From Bin75 sp965223955 (GTDB lineage: Bacteria; Nitrospirota; Nitrospiria; Nitrospirales; UBA8639), in assembly GCA_965223955.1 (NCBI GenBank), contig OZ245029.1, positions 1 to 64,000 on the forward strand: DNA of 64,000 nt. The letters are read 5' to 3'. How positions within the stretch are numbered: the first letter of the stretch is position 1; each line of letters begins with the position of its first letter. Shown here piece after piece: positions 52,146 to 61,836 of the stretch. The notes beneath the pieces were generated by a model, which was not told the origin of the DNA, searched no databases, and saw nothing but the letters and a program-made list of their open reading frames with translations. The position numbers and the translations under genes are program-made.

Positions 52146-52421
52146 CTACGAATTCACGTCTCTTTTGAATATTTGACTTGCTCGAAAGGTGACCACTTTT
52201 CGAGGGGTGATGGCAATTTCTTCACCGGTTCGAGGATTCCGTCCCTTCCGCTCTCCTTTGCTTCGCACCATAAAATTTCCGAATCCCGCTATTTTCACCG
52301 CCTCGCCCTTGCACAGTGCGTCTTTCATGCACTGCAAGACGTACTCCACCAACTCCATGGCCTCGGTTTTGGAAACGGCTACTTGTTCACAGATGTGATT
52401 GGCAATGTCGACTTTACGCAT
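52146..52421 (-). CDS. ihfA: Integration host factor subunit alpha (HU/IHF family)
   Basis: DNA-bending protein of 91 residues from MRKVDIANHICEQVAVSKTE. The HU/IHF signature is complete: GEAVKIAGFGNFMVRSKGER, KGRNPRTGEEIAITPRKVVT and FRASQIFKRDVN. The beta-arm RNPRTGE contains the Pro that intercalates in DNA. IHF-alpha versus HU cannot be fixed by sequence alone; the spacing before the MerR gene (57 bp) is typical for ihfA. Confidence 0.92.
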   Translation of the reverse strand: MRKVDIANHICEQVAVSKTEAMELVEYVLQCMKDALCKGEAVKIAGFGNFMVRSKGERKGRNPRTGEEIAITPRKVVTFRASQIFKRDVNS

Positions 52422-52510
52422 GGTCCCCCCAGAGGTCACTCGTCTTTTTTCGCGAGGGATTTTGGCCCTGCACGGTATCGAGCGGGCACAGGATTGTCAA
52501 GAACCAGGAT

Positions 52511-54118
52511 TTAGCCCGTCCTCGATTCCACCGGCTTATCGGGTTCGCCCTTCAGCAACTTATACTCGATGCTATCGGCCAAGGCTTGCCAACTGGCTTC
52601 GATAATATTCTCCGACACGCCCACCGTGCCCCAGGTACTTTTATGGTCGCCGGATTCAATCAGCACCCTGACCTTTGACCCGGTTCCGTGACTGCCCGCC
52701 AACACGCGTACTTTGTAGTCCAACAACCGGACTTCGCGGAGTTCGGGGTAGAATTTTTCGAGAGCTTTCCGTAAGGCATTATCCAGCGCATTGACGGGCC
52801 CAGCGCCCTCCGCCGCGGTCTGTTCCACGATCTGATCGACCTTCACTTTGACTGTGGCTTCCGTAATCGGCACCTCATCGGCGTGTCGTTTCTCGACAAT
52901 GACCCGCAAGCCCAACAGTTCAAACGAGGGGCGATGCGTTTCCATCGCTTCCCGGACCAGCAACTCGAATGATCCTTCAGCCCCTTCGTACTGGTACCCG
53001 TCCCGTTCCAGGCTCTTGAGGCGGGTCAACAGTTCCTGAAGATGCGGATGGTCTTTGGAGAGGCTGAAGCCCAACCCTTCCACCTTCCCGACCACCCCAC
53101 TGCGTCCGGTATTATCGGAAATCAACACCCGTTGCCGATTGCCTACTGATTCCGGAGTAATATGCTCATACGTTCGGGCATTTTTCTGAACGGCATGGAT
53201 GTGGACTCCCCCCTTATGGGCAAACGCCGCATCCCCGACGTAGGGTTGCCGCTTGTTCGGCAGCAGATTCGCAATTTCCGACACGAAATTGGAGACGTTC
53301 CGGAGTTGCCGTATCCGATCGTCTCCCAACACTTCCGTGTTCATTTTTAACTCAAGGTTGGCCAGCACGGAACAGAGATTGACGTTCCCGCATCGCTCTC
53401 CGATCCCATTGATGGTCCCTTGCACTTGCCGGGCGCCCTGCTGAACGGCTACCAGGGTATTCGCCACCGCCATTTCCGTGTCATTATGCGCATGAATGCC
53501 CAAGGGAATCCGACATGCCGGCTTCACCTGCGCCCAAATGGCCTGGACTTCCCACGGCATGGTTCCGCCGTTGGTGTCACAGAGAATAATCCGTTCGGCC
53601 CCGGCATCGGCTGCCGCTTGTATCGTCTGCATCGCATAGGCGGGATCGGCCTTAAACCCGTCAAAGAAGTGTTCGGCGTCATAAAAGACCTGTTTCCCAT
53701 GGGCACACAAATACGCAATGGAATCCCTGATCAGTTCAAGATTGGTTTCCAACGCGGTGCCCAACGCCTCCGTGACGTGTAAGGTCCAGCTTTTCCCGAA
53801 CAGGGTGATGATGTTGGTTTCCGCCGCCAGGAGCGCTTGGAGATTGGCATCGGTGCCGGCTGATTGATTGGCCTTTCGAGTCGAGCCGAATGCCACAATT
53901 TTCGCGTGTTGCAGCGGAATCGCCCGGATGGCCTGAAAAAACTCGATATCCCGGGGATTGGCCCCGGGCCATCCGCCCTCGATGAAATGGATGCCCAACT
54001 CATCGAGTTTCTGCGCAATGCGGATTTTGTCGTCAACCGAAAAACTTACGTCTTCGGCCTGGGCGCCGTCGCGAAGCGTGGTATCGTAGATTTCTAAAGG
54101 GGTCGAATCCGTCATCAT
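52511..54118 (-). CDS. cimA: Citramalate synthase CimA
   Basis: Condenses pyruvate and acetyl-CoA to citramalate, the first step of the threonine-independent route to isoleucine. 535 residues from MMTDSTPLEIYDTTLRDGAQ. TIM-barrel catalytic domain with YDTTLRDGAQAEDVSFSVDD, GIHFIEGGWPGANPRDIEFF, LGIHAHNDTEMAVANTLVAV, NGIGERCGNVNLCSVLANLE and HKGGVHIHAVQKN. The C-terminal regulatory domain (PEL REVRLLDYKVRVLAGS, VIVEKRHADEVPITE) is present, so allosteric control by isoleucine is possible. It is the last gene of the aspartate-family cluster, 100 bp after lysC. The tandem ATG leaves the start open by one codon. Confidence 0.93.
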   Translation of the reverse strand: MMTDSTPLEIYDTTLRDGAQAEDVSFSVDDKIRIAQKLDELGIHFIEGGWPGANPRDIEFFQAIRAIPLQHAKIVAFGSTRKANQSAGTDANLQALLAAETNIITLFGKSWTLHVTEALGTALETNLELIRDSIAYLCAHGKQVFYDAEHFFDGFKADPAYAMQTIQAAADAGAERIILCDTNGGTMPWEVQAIWAQVKPACRIPLGIHAHNDTEMAVANTLVAVQQGARQVQGTINGIGERCGNVNLCSVLANLELKMNTEVLGDDRIRQLRNVSNFVSEIANLLPNKRQPYVGDAAFAHKGGVHIHAVQKNARTYEHITPESVGNRQRVLISDNTGRSGVVGKVEGLGFSLSKDHPHLQELLTRLKSLERDGYQYEGAEGSFELLVREAMETHRPSFELLGLRVIVEKRHADEVPITEATVKVKVDQIVEQTAAEGAGPVNALDNALRKALEKFYPELREVRLLDYKVRVLAGSHGTGSKVRVLIESGDHKSTWGTVGVSENIIEASWQALADSIEYKLLKGEPDKPVESRTG

Positions 54119-54218
54119 GTTCTCAATCCCTCTCGGCTTTCTCTCGCCTGCCACAGGCGGTTCCGAAGGGTCATCTTTCCGTACATACTCGAATCACGTT
54201 TTCTTTTTCAAGGCCTCT

Positions 54219-55460
54219 TCACGGAGTTTCGGTGTTTTCAGGTGCTTTGTCCAGTTCGAATTCCTTATGAAGCGCCCGGACGGCTTTGTCCACGTCATGT
54301 TCATCCAAGACACAGGAAATCTTAATTTCGGACGTGCTGATCATCATGATGTTGATTTTTTCTCGTGCGAGCGTTTGGAACATTCGTGACGCCACTCCCG
54401 AATGGGACCGCATGCCGACTCCCACCAACGACACCTTGGCAATCTCCTCCTTGACTTCGACGGCCCTTGCACCGATTTCGGCGGCTGTTTGTCTGACCAA
54501 CGCCATCGCCCGCGCCAAATCGCTCCGTGGAACGGTAAAGGAAATATCCGTCAACGCATCCTGGTGGCTCACGTTTTGAATAATCATATCCACCACCACG
54601 GAGTGTTCCGCCACGACGCCGAAGAGGTTCGCCGCAATTCCCGGTTGATCCGGAACGCCCACCACGGTGATCTTGGCCTGGTTCCGGTCGCCCGTGACCC
54701 CGGACACCACGGCTTGTTCCATGTCAACGTCTTCATGCGTCACCAGTGTGCCTTCTCCTTCCTGAAAACTCGATTTTACTTGTACCGGAACCCGGTATTT
54801 CGCTGCAAACTCAACGGAACGTGCCTGGAGTACTTTTGCCCCTAAACTCGCCAGCTCCAGCATTTCTTCATAGGACAGTTTTGGAATCCGCCTGGCCTCG
54901 GGCACCACATTGGGATCCGTGGTGTACACTCCATCCACGTCGGTAAAAATCACGCACCGGTCCGCCTTCAACGTCGCGGCTAACGCCACGGCCGTCAGAT
55001 CCGATCCCCCTCTTCCGAGCGTGGTGACTTCCGCGCGTTCGTTGACGCCTTGAAACCCCGCCACAATGGGCAGGACCCCTTGAGCAAGGGCCTGCTTCAC
55101 GGGCTCGGCCATCACCTTCGCAATGCGAGCCCGCGTATGCGAACTGTTGGTCACGATCCCGCTCTGGCGCCCGGTAAATGAACGCGCATTGATTCCACGG
55201 CTCCGCAGTTTCATCGCCAGCAGGGCAATAGTCACACGCTCTCCGGACGATAGCAACATGTCCAGTTCCCGGTCATCCGGTTGCGGGGTGATTTCATGGG
55301 CCAGCCGCAACAGTCGATCCGTTTCCCCGCTCATGGCGGACACGACCACCACGACCTGGTTGCCCGCTCTATAGGTGTTTTCTATCAGTTCGGCAACCCG
55401 ATGGATTCGCTCAATGTTCCCAACGGACGTCCCACCGAACTTTTCGACTACCAGTGCCAT
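54219..55460 (-). CDS. lysC: Aspartate kinase
   Basis: Phosphorylates aspartate, the entry to lysine, threonine and methionine synthesis. 413 residues: KFGGTSVGNIERIHRVAELI (kinase motif), SSGERVTIALLAMKLRSRGI, TTLGRGGSDLTAVALAATLK, and FTDVDGVYTTDPNVVPEARR. Two ACT domains follow (about 265-335 and 345-400: ITVVGVPDQPGIAANLFGVV and VSLVGVGMRSHSGVASRMFQ), giving feedback control. An internal start giving a separate beta chain (ACT domains only) is known in relatives; I could not confirm one here. Confidence 0.96.
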   Translation of the reverse strand: MALVVEKFGGTSVGNIERIHRVAELIENTYRAGNQVVVVVSAMSGETDRLLRLAHEITPQPDDRELDMLLSSGERVTIALLAMKLRSRGINARSFTGRQSGIVTNSSHTRARIAKVMAEPVKQALAQGVLPIVAGFQGVNERAEVTTLGRGGSDLTAVALAATLKADRCVIFTDVDGVYTTDPNVVPEARRIPKLSYEEMLELASLGAKVLQARSVEFAAKYRVPVQVKSSFQEGEGTLVTHEDVDMEQAVVSGVTGDRNQAKITVVGVPDQPGIAANLFGVVAEHSVVVDMIIQNVSHQDALTDISFTVPRSDLARAMALVRQTAAEIGARAVEVKEEIAKVSLVGVGMRSHSGVASRMFQTLAREKINIMMISTSEIKISCVLDEHDVDKAVRALHKEFELDKAPENTETP

Positions 55461-55641
55461 CAGTGCCGCCTTTTTCTGCTTCTTTTGTCGCTGCGGGATC
55501 CCTGCCCGGAGGCAGGGACATGACTCATCCCGCCTTCTTCATGGCGGCATACGATGCCACCCGACTTCGCTACGCCCTTTTCAGTTCATCCTCTTTACAC
55601 TACACGAGTCGCCGGACAGGCAGGAAACGCGAGCCTTCCGC
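55461..55641. repeat. Repeats between lysC and thrC
   Basis: TGCGGGATCCCTGCCCGGAG and GCAGGGACATGACTCATCCC near 55490-55530, and CGACTTCGCTACGCCCTTTT with CCGCTCAGGG at the end (55563-55646). No gene seen. The interruption may separate thrC-hom-alaC from lysC-cimA transcripts or only act as a spacer. Confidence 0.55.
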
Positions 55642-56700
55642 TCAGGGTCGGAGCAACGCAAGCACGTCTTCCCGTGTGGCTTTGACCGTCAGGGTTTTTG
55701 GTGAGATTTCAACGGCAATATCAGGGTCCTTCAGTCCATGGCCGGTTAACGTGCAGACGACCGTGGCCCCTTCGGGCAACAATCCGGCCTGGCTGCACTT
55801 GGTCAATCCGGCTACCGAGGCGGCAGAAGCGGGCTCACAGAAGACGCCTTCTTCTTTGGCGAGCGCCTGGTACGCCTCAAGAATTTCTTCATCCGTCACC
55901 ATCTCGATCGCTCCGGACGATTCCTCCACGGCTTGCAGCGCCAGCTTCCAACTTGCAGGATTGCCGATACAAATGGCCGTCGCCACGGTTTGAGGCTGTT
56001 CGATCACGTGGCCTCGAACGATCGGCGCCGCCCCCTGGGCCTGAAAACCCATCATTTTCGGACATTGTGCGATCTGGCCCGCCGTCCGGTATTCCTTGTA
56101 CCCTTTCCAATACGCCGAGATGTTCCCGGCGTTGCCCACCGGCAGATAATGGTACGAGGGAGCGCGGCCCAACTGATCACAGACTTCCATGGCTGCGGTT
56201 TTTTGTCCTTCCAGGCGAAAGGGGTTTAACGAATTGACGAGTTCGAATTCCTCGTTCGCACACAAATCCTTGACGATTGACAGCGCCTGATCGAAATTGC
56301 CTTCAATTTGAATCACGATGGCTCCATGCGCCATCGCCTGGGCCAGTTTTCCCAACGCCACTTTCCCCGCCGGCACCAGCACGTACACCGGCAAGCCCGC
56401 TCGCCCGCCATAGGCTGCGGCCGACGCCGACGTATTGCCGGTGGAGGCACACATGACCGCACGGGCGCGTTTTTCCAACGCCTTGGATACCGCCAGGGTC
56501 ATCCCGCGATCTTTAAACGACCCGGTGGGGTTGGCCCCTTCGACTTTCAGATACAGGTCGATGTGCGGACAGATTCGTTTGGCCAACCGGCTGGCTTGAA
56601 TCAGGGGCGTGTTGCCTTCACACAGGGTGACCACCGGTGTCTGTTCCGTGACCGGAAGAAACTTTCTGAACTCTTCTATGACTCCACGCCAGGGCATCAT
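55642..56700 (-). CDS. thrC: Threonine synthase
   Basis: PLP enzyme making threonine from O-phosphohomoserine. 352 residues, the short class. The PLP lysine is in GSFKDRGMTLAVSKALEKRA, the phosphate-binding loop in ASTGNTSASAAAYGGRAGLP and VGNAGNISAYWKG, and the tail has GATVVCTLTGHGLKDPD. It stands next to hom, which makes its substrate precursor. Confidence 0.96.
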   Translation of the reverse strand: MMPWRGVIEEFRKFLPVTEQTPVVTLCEGNTPLIQASRLAKRICPHIDLYLKVEGANPTGSFKDRGMTLAVSKALEKRARAVMCASTGNTSASAAAYGGRAGLPVYVLVPAGKVALGKLAQAMAHGAIVIQIEGNFDQALSIVKDLCANEEFELVNSLNPFRLEGQKTAAMEVCDQLGRAPSYHYLPVGNAGNISAYWKGYKEYRTAGQIAQCPKMMGFQAQGAAPIVRGHVIEQPQTVATAICIGNPASWKLALQAVEESSGAIEMVTDEEILEAYQALAKEEGVFCEPASAASVAGLTKCSQAGLLPEGATVVCTLTGHGLKDPDIAVEISPKTLTVKATREDVLALLRP

Positions 56701-56724
56701 CGTGTTCTCTCACCGAACGATTCG

Positions 56725-56755
56725 TGGGCCGCCACATAGGGCGGCCCCTACACGT
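56725..56755. repeat. Short palindromic repeat between thrC and hom
   Basis: GGGCCGCCACATAGGGCGGC plus CCCTACACG. It is a relative of the GGGACGGC-type unit in rpoD and at 50026. Confidence 0.55.
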
Positions 56756-58071
56756 CACGCTTCCTGATCCTCCACCCGGATGAACGTCACCGGCTCCGAC
56801 ACAAGCGATGACAGGTGATTGATTTCCCGGATCGCGGTTTGCACCGAGCGTTCCGACGCGCGATGCGTCATGATCACGACCGGAACCGTTTGGCCTTCCT
56901 GCCGTCCCTGCTGCAACACGGACGCAATACTAATGGCATGATTGCCGAGTACGCCGGCAATCCTGGAAAGGACCCCTGGCTGATCCGGCACCATACAGCG
57001 CAGGTAATAGCGGGTGGTCAATTCTTCCATCGGGCGAATCCGGATCGGCACCCTGCCGTCCATTTGAAACGAGGTCGGCGGCACGCGCCCACACGCCTGC
57101 TTGCGGACGTTGCGCGCAATGTCGATCACGTCACTCACGACCGCGCTTCCCGTCGGCAACGACCCCGCCCCCTGCCCGTAAAACATGACGTCACCCACGG
57201 CATCGCCCACGACGTGAATGGCGTTATAGACTCCATGCACCTGGGCCAACGGCGCCGTCTTGTCAATCATGGTGGGATGCACGCGGGCTTCGATGCCGCC
57301 CTCACACCATTTCGCCACCCCCAGCAGTTTCACCGTCATCCCCAACTCCGACGCGTAGCGAATATCCAAGGCCGTCAGGCGTTGAATGCCTTCGGTATAA
57401 ATCTCCTTGACGTTGACGGGCGTTCCATAGGCCAGGCTCACCATGATGGCCAATTTGTGCGCGGAATCGATTCCTTCGATATCGAAGGTCGGGTCCGCCT
57501 CCGCGTAGCCGGCGGCTTGCGCCTGCGCCAGGGCGTCCTGAAATTCCCGTCCCTCGCGTTTCATCTGGGTCAATATATAGTTGGAGGTGCCGTTCATGAT
57601 GCCGACCAGGGACGTACAATGATTGGCTGCCAGTCCTTCGGTCAATGATCGAAGAATCGGAATCCCGCCACCCACGCTGGCCTCGAAGCCCACGTCCACA
57701 CCCGCGCGATGGGCGGCGGTAAACACGTCCTCACCATGCACCGCCAACAAGGCCTTATTGGCGGTGACGACGTGTTTGCCTTTGCCGATGGCTTCAAGAA
57801 TGACGCGTTTCGCAAAATCATAGCCCCCGACTGCTTCAATGACGATCTCGATGGACGCATCATTCAGGAGTCCGGGGAGATCCGTACTGAGGATGCCTTG
57901 GGGAAGCACCATGCCACGATCCGACGTCACGTCAAGATCCACGATTCGTTTCAAGCGCAGGGGCACCCCCACCCGTCGCGCAATCAACTCGGCCTGGTTG
58001 CACAGGATTTTCGCGGCCCCGGACCCGACGGTGCCGAATCCGATCAGGCCTATCCCGATTTCACCGTTCAT
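56755..58071 (-). CDS. hom: Homoserine dehydrogenase
   Basis: Reduces aspartate semialdehyde to homoserine. 438 residues: Rossmann IGLIGFGTVGSGAAKILCNQ, catalytic part HVVTANKALLAVHGEDVFTA, FEASVGGGIPILRSLTEGLA, NGTSNYILTQMKREGREFQD and ADPTFDIEGIDSAHKLAIMV. The C-terminal ACT domain (RYYLRCMVPDQPGVLSRIAG) gives feedback by threonine or a related ligand. It overlaps alaC by 4 bp (ATGA), so both are coupled. Confidence 0.96.
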   Translation of the reverse strand: MNGEIGIGLIGFGTVGSGAAKILCNQAELIARRVGVPLRLKRIVDLDVTSDRGMVLPQGILSTDLPGLLNDASIEIVIEAVGGYDFAKRVILEAIGKGKHVVTANKALLAVHGEDVFTAAHRAGVDVGFEASVGGGIPILRSLTEGLAANHCTSLVGIMNGTSNYILTQMKREGREFQDALAQAQAAGYAEADPTFDIEGIDSAHKLAIMVSLAYGTPVNVKEIYTEGIQRLTALDIRYASELGMTVKLLGVAKWCEGGIEARVHPTMIDKTAPLAQVHGVYNAIHVVGDAVGDVMFYGQGAGSLPTGSAVVSDVIDIARNVRKQACGRVPPTSFQMDGRVPIRIRPMEELTTRYYLRCMVPDQPGVLSRIAGVLGNHAISIASVLQQGRQEGQTVPVVIMTHRASERSVQTAIREINHLSSLVSEPVTFIRVEDQEA

Positions 58072-59252
58072 GATTGATCGTCCAGTTTTAACGCGGCCTT
58101 GATGCCTCGAATGGCTTGATGGGTCCGATGTTCATTTTCCACCAACGCGAATCGGACGTATTCATCGCCGCCTTCCCCGAATCCGATCCCCGGGGACACC
58201 GCCACTTTCCCTTCGCGGAGAAGGACCTTTGAAAACTCGAGCGAACCCATTCCCGCGTAGGCTGCGGGAATTCGCGCCCACACAAACATCGTGGCTCGCG
58301 GATAATCGACCCGCCAGCCGATACGATTCAGGCCGGAGACCAACGCGTTCCGCCGGCTTTCATATTGTTTCACAATGGTCTGTACGCAATCCTGCGGTCC
58401 CGTGAGCGCGATAATACTGGCAATTTGGACAGGCTGAAACATCCCGTAATCCAAATAGCTTTTGATCTTGGTCAAGGCCCCAATGATCTCCTTGTTGCCG
58501 ACGCAGAATCCGACCCGCCACCCCGGCATGTTGTAGCTTTTGGATAACGAGTAAAATTCCACGCCGATGTCTTTCGCTTCCGGCACTTGTAACAGGCTCG
58601 GCGCTCGATAGCCGTCGAACACAATGTCCGCATAGGCCAGGTCATGAATGACGTAGAGATCGTGTTCACGCGCAAACGCCACCACTTTTTTGAAAAACTC
58701 CAAATCCACCACGCTCGTGGTCGGGTTGTGGGGAAAACTTATGATCAGGGCTTTCGGTCTGGGTTGGCTTTGGCGATAGGCTCGCGTGAGGTTTTCAAAA
58801 AAATCGTCAGTGGGACGAAGCTCGACGCCGCGCACTTCTGCGCCCGCAATAATCACGCTGTACATATGAATGGGATACGTCGGCGTGGGCGTCAGCACCA
58901 CGTCGCCCGGCCCCAACATCGCGAGCACCAGATGCGACAATCCCTCTTTGACGCCCAACGTCACGATGGCTTCGGTCTCGGGGTCAATATCCACGTTATA
59001 GTGTTGGCCGTACCACGCACTGATGGCATGGCGTAATCTCGTAATACCACGAGACGCCGAATACTTGTGATTTTTCCCTTTCCGGGCCGATTCGATTAAT
59101 TTCTCAACGATGTGGGGAGGGGTCGCTTGATCGGGGTTCCCCATCCCAAAGTCGATAATATCCTCACCACGCTGCCTCGCCTGAATTTTGAGTTCCTGGA
59201 CCTGGCTGAAGACGTAGGGTGGAAGACGTTGAATTCGAAAGAAATTTTGCAT
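58068..59252 (-). CDS. alaC: Class I/II aminotransferase, AlaC-like
   Basis: PLP aminotransferase of 394 residues. Landmarks: DIIDFGMGNPDQATPPHIVE, YSASRGITRLRHAISAWYGQ, GPGDVVLTPTPTYPIHMYSV, the PLP-Asp in HDLAYADIVFDGYRAPSLLQ and the PLP-Lys in EFYSLSKSYNMPGWRVGFCV. The closest named type is AlaC (glutamate-pyruvate aminotransferase), though such genes next to hom may also serve diaminopimelate or methionine steps. It is the promoter-proximal gene of the alaC-hom-thrC-lysC-cimA run. Confidence 0.9.
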   Translation of the reverse strand: MQNFFRIQRLPPYVFSQVQELKIQARQRGEDIIDFGMGNPDQATPPHIVEKLIESARKGKNHKYSASRGITRLRHAISAWYGQHYNVDIDPETEAIVTLGVKEGLSHLVLAMLGPGDVVLTPTPTYPIHMYSVIIAGAEVRGVELRPTDDFFENLTRAYRQSQPRPKALIISFPHNPTTSVVDLEFFKKVVAFAREHDLYVIHDLAYADIVFDGYRAPSLLQVPEAKDIGVEFYSLSKSYNMPGWRVGFCVGNKEIIGALTKIKSYLDYGMFQPVQIASIIALTGPQDCVQTIVKQYESRRNALVSGLNRIGWRVDYPRATMFVWARIPAAYAGMGSLEFSKVLLREGKVAVSPGIGFGEGGDEYVRFALVENEHRTHQAIRGIKAALKLDDQS

Positions 59253-59320
59253 GGTTCAGCAGAACAACACTGGTTTACAGAAAAACGGCCTGTGATGACG
59301 CGTCACGGTGATAACCTATT

Positions 59321-59349
59321 ATTGTAGTAGAGGCCAGACAACCAGTCAA
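59321..59349 (-). promoter_or_regulatory. Sigma-70-type promoter for the alaC-hom-thrC cluster
   Basis: Minus strand TTGACT (59344-59349) and TACAAT (59321-59326) with 17 bp between, about 70 bp upstream of the alaC start. Confidence 0.7.
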
Positions 59350-59426
59350 TGAAAGGCTTTGTTTTTTCAGCTTTTTTCTTAGACGTTCAGGAACGCGCCT
59401 TCTCCGGGGTGACCGAGCATGGTTCA

Positions 59427-59455
59427 TTGCGACCCCTTGCCTGTTTTGCCATAAT
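59427..59455 (+). promoter_or_regulatory. Sigma-70-type promoter for pdxJ
   Basis: Plus strand TTGCGA (59427-59432) and CATAAT (59450-59455) with 17 bp between, 55 bp upstream of the pdxJ start. It is divergent from the alaC promoter. Confidence 0.6.
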
Positions 59456-59509
59456 GCACGGGAGCAGGTTTTCACTCCCTACACCTCGACACGGATCAGA
59501 AAGGTTGCC

Positions 59510-60238
59510 ATGGCTCGGCTCGGCGTCAACATCGACCATGTCGCCACTCTCCGGCAGGCCCGAGGCGGGCATGAGCCGGATCCCATTGCCGCGGCGGTGC
59601 TGGCGGATCTGGGAGGCGCGGACAGCTTGGTCGTCCATCTTCGTGAAGACCGGCGACACATCCAGGAACGAGACCTGACTCTGCTCCGGGATATTGTCCC
59701 TTCCGTTTTGAATCTGGAAATGGCTGCGGACGACGCGACCGCGAAAATTGCGTTGCGCGTCCGGCCCGATAAAGTCACGCTGGTCCCTGAACGGCGGCAG
59801 GAACTCACCACCGAAGGCGGGCTTGCGGTGACGGAACATCGGAGGCGACTCACCACCTTGATTCGCCTCTTCCACGACGCGCAGATTCCGGTCAGTTTGT
59901 TCGTCGACCCGGACCGGGGTCAAATCCGCGCCGCACACAAAGTGGGGGCCGATGCCGTCGAACTGCACACCGGAAAGTATGCCAACAGCCACCAGCCCCG
60001 AGAGATCCGGAAAGAAGTCGAAGCCCTTCTGCAGGGAGCACGCCTCGCCCAGCAATTAGAGCTGGAGGTGAATGCCGGCCATGGGCTGACGTATCACAAT
60101 ATCGACCGCCTGACGGGAATCACCGAAATCGTGGAATTCAACATCGGGCACAGTATTATTTCCCGCGCGGTTCTCGTCGGCCTTGAACGAGCCGTCAGAG
60201 AGATGAAATCCTTGATCCCTTCATCGCTTCGCCATTAG
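59510..60238 (+). CDS. pdxJ: Pyridoxine 5'-phosphate synthase PdxJ
   Basis: Joins 1-deoxyxylulose 5-phosphate and 3-amino-2-oxopropyl phosphate to pyridoxine 5'-phosphate. 242 residues, a TIM barrel: LGVNIDHVATLRQARGGHEP, VVHLREDRRHIQERDLTLLR, LNLEMAADDATAKIALRVRP, VSLFVDPDRGQIRAAHKVGA and NAGHGLTYHNIDRLTGITEI. It supplies the PLP used by the neighbouring aminotransferase and threonine synthase, but the genes are divergently transcribed. The nnr gene follows after 29 bp. Confidence 0.96.
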   Translation: MARLGVNIDHVATLRQARGGHEPDPIAAAVLADLGGADSLVVHLREDRRHIQERDLTLLRDIVPSVLNLEMAADDATAKIALRVRPDKVTLVPERRQELTTEGGLAVTEHRRRLTTLIRLFHDAQIPVSLFVDPDRGQIRAAHKVGADAVELHTGKYANSHQPREIRKEVEALLQGARLAQQLELEVNAGHGLTYHNIDRLTGITEIVEFNIGHSIISRAVLVGLERAVREMKSLIPSSLRH

Positions 60239-60267
60239 GTGCCCGGCGCGTTCGTGCTTGGTTCGTC

Positions 60268-61836
60268 ATGAAAATCGTCACCGCCCACCAGATGCGAGAA
60301 CTCGATCGTCGCACGATCCACGAGGCCGGCGTGCCCGGAACAACGTTGATGGAGCGGGCAGGATCCGGCGTGGTGTCGGCCATGGAAGAGACCTTCGACA
60401 CCTTGAAGGGGAAAACAGTCACGGTCTTCTGCGGAAAAGGCAACAATGGAGGGGATGGGTTCGTCGTCGCAAGACTCCTGCGTCAACAACGCAGTGTTGT
60501 TCAGGTCTGCCTTCTTGCGCAGACCCGCGATCTCAAAGGTGACGCCAAACTGCTGTATCAACGGTTTATCAAAGGAGCCGGTCGATCGAGCGTCTTGAGT
60601 GCCCCCTCCGCGGATCACATGCACCAGTTGATCCGGCACAGCCACGTTCTTGTCGACGCGCTCCTGGGAACCGGAACGTCTTCACCGATCACCGGCCTGT
60701 ACCATGAAGCCATTCACGCCATGAATGCCTCGGAGGCTCCCACCGTTGCGGTGGATATTCCTTCCGGCATTGATGCGGATACCGGAGCGACGTTAGGAAC
60801 GGCGGTTCAAGCCCACCTGACCGTCACGTTGGGGAATCCCAAGCTCGGGCTCTTTCTGGGAGCGGGCATTGATCACGTCGGCCGCCTTCATTGTGTCGAT
60901 ATCGGCATTCCTGCTCAGTACGTCGAAGGGCTGCATCTTCCCATTGAGATGTTGACTCCTTCCACTATTCGACCTTGGCTGCCCCAACGCCCGGCTTCGG
61001 CACACAAGGGGACGTTTGGTCACGCCGGGATCATTGCCGGCTCATCCGGGAAAAGCGGAGCCGCCGCCTTGGCGGCCAAAGCGGCCTTCAGAGCAGGCGC
61101 CGGGCTTGTCACCGTGGCGACGCCGGCCGGTGTGCAGGCCAGTGTTGCCTCAGGCATTCCGGAAGTCATGACTTTACCGCTTCCTGAAACCGCAGAGTCC
61201 ACGCTGTCGCGACAAGCCCTGCCCCAGTTGCAAACCTTTCTGCAATCCCGCAATGCGATCGGCATGGGACCGGGGCTTTCGACGCATGCTGAAACCGCCG
61301 AAGTGATTCGAACGCTGATCGCCCAGTGCGACCGCCCGATCGTCATCGATGCCGACGCGCTGAATGCCTTGGCGGGCCATACGAGTCTCCTCCGTTCATG
61401 CCCGCTCTCCCCGATCGTGACTCCCCACCCCGGAGAAATGGCGCGGCTGCTTGGTGAATCGACGGCGGCCACCGTGAACCGCAATCGTTTGGGGATTGCT
61501 CAAGACTTTGCCCGCACCCATTCGAGCATCGTGGTATTGAAGGGAGCACGAACGATTATTGCCCATCCTCATGGAGCGACTGCCATTACGCCGACCGGAA
61601 ACCCAGGTATGGCCACTGCCGGAACGGGAGACGTTCTCACCGGGATCCTTGCCGGTTTGCTCGCGCAAGGGGTCTCACCGTGGGAGGCGGCTCAAAGCGG
61701 CGTCTACCTTCACGGATTGGCAGGCGACCTCGCGGCTCAGGCGTATGGGTATCCGAGTTTGATGGCCGGTGATCTTCTTGCCTACCTGCCCCAGGCCATC
61801 ACCCACGTGCTGGATGCCGGCGCCTACCGACCGTGA
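60268..61836 (+). CDS. nnr: Bifunctional NAD(P)H-hydrate epimerase / ADP-dependent dehydratase
   Basis: Repairs hydrated NAD(P)H. 522 residues in two domains. The N-terminal YjeF_N epimerase (about 1-215) has TVFCGKGNNGGDGFVVARLL and AVDIPSGIDADTGATLGTAV. The C-terminal dehydratase (about 230-522) has HKGTFGHAGIIAGSSGKSGA, GMGPGLSTHAETAEVIRTLI, VTPHPGEMARLLGESTAATV and the AGTGDVLTGILAGLLAQGVS active site. The stop overlaps the tsaE start. Confidence 0.95.
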   Translation: MKIVTAHQMRELDRRTIHEAGVPGTTLMERAGSGVVSAMEETFDTLKGKTVTVFCGKGNNGGDGFVVARLLRQQRSVVQVCLLAQTRDLKGDAKLLYQRFIKGAGRSSVLSAPSADHMHQLIRHSHVLVDALLGTGTSSPITGLYHEAIHAMNASEAPTVAVDIPSGIDADTGATLGTAVQAHLTVTLGNPKLGLFLGAGIDHVGRLHCVDIGIPAQYVEGLHLPIEMLTPSTIRPWLPQRPASAHKGTFGHAGIIAGSSGKSGAAALAAKAAFRAGAGLVTVATPAGVQASVASGIPEVMTLPLPETAESTLSRQALPQLQTFLQSRNAIGMGPGLSTHAETAEVIRTLIAQCDRPIVIDADALNALAGHTSLLRSCPLSPIVTPHPGEMARLLGESTAATVNRNRLGIAQDFARTHSSIVVLKGARTIIAHPHGATAITPTGNPGMATAGTGDVLTGILAGLLAQGVSPWEAAQSGVYLHGLAGDLAAQAYGYPSLMAGDLLAYLPQAITHVLDAGAYRP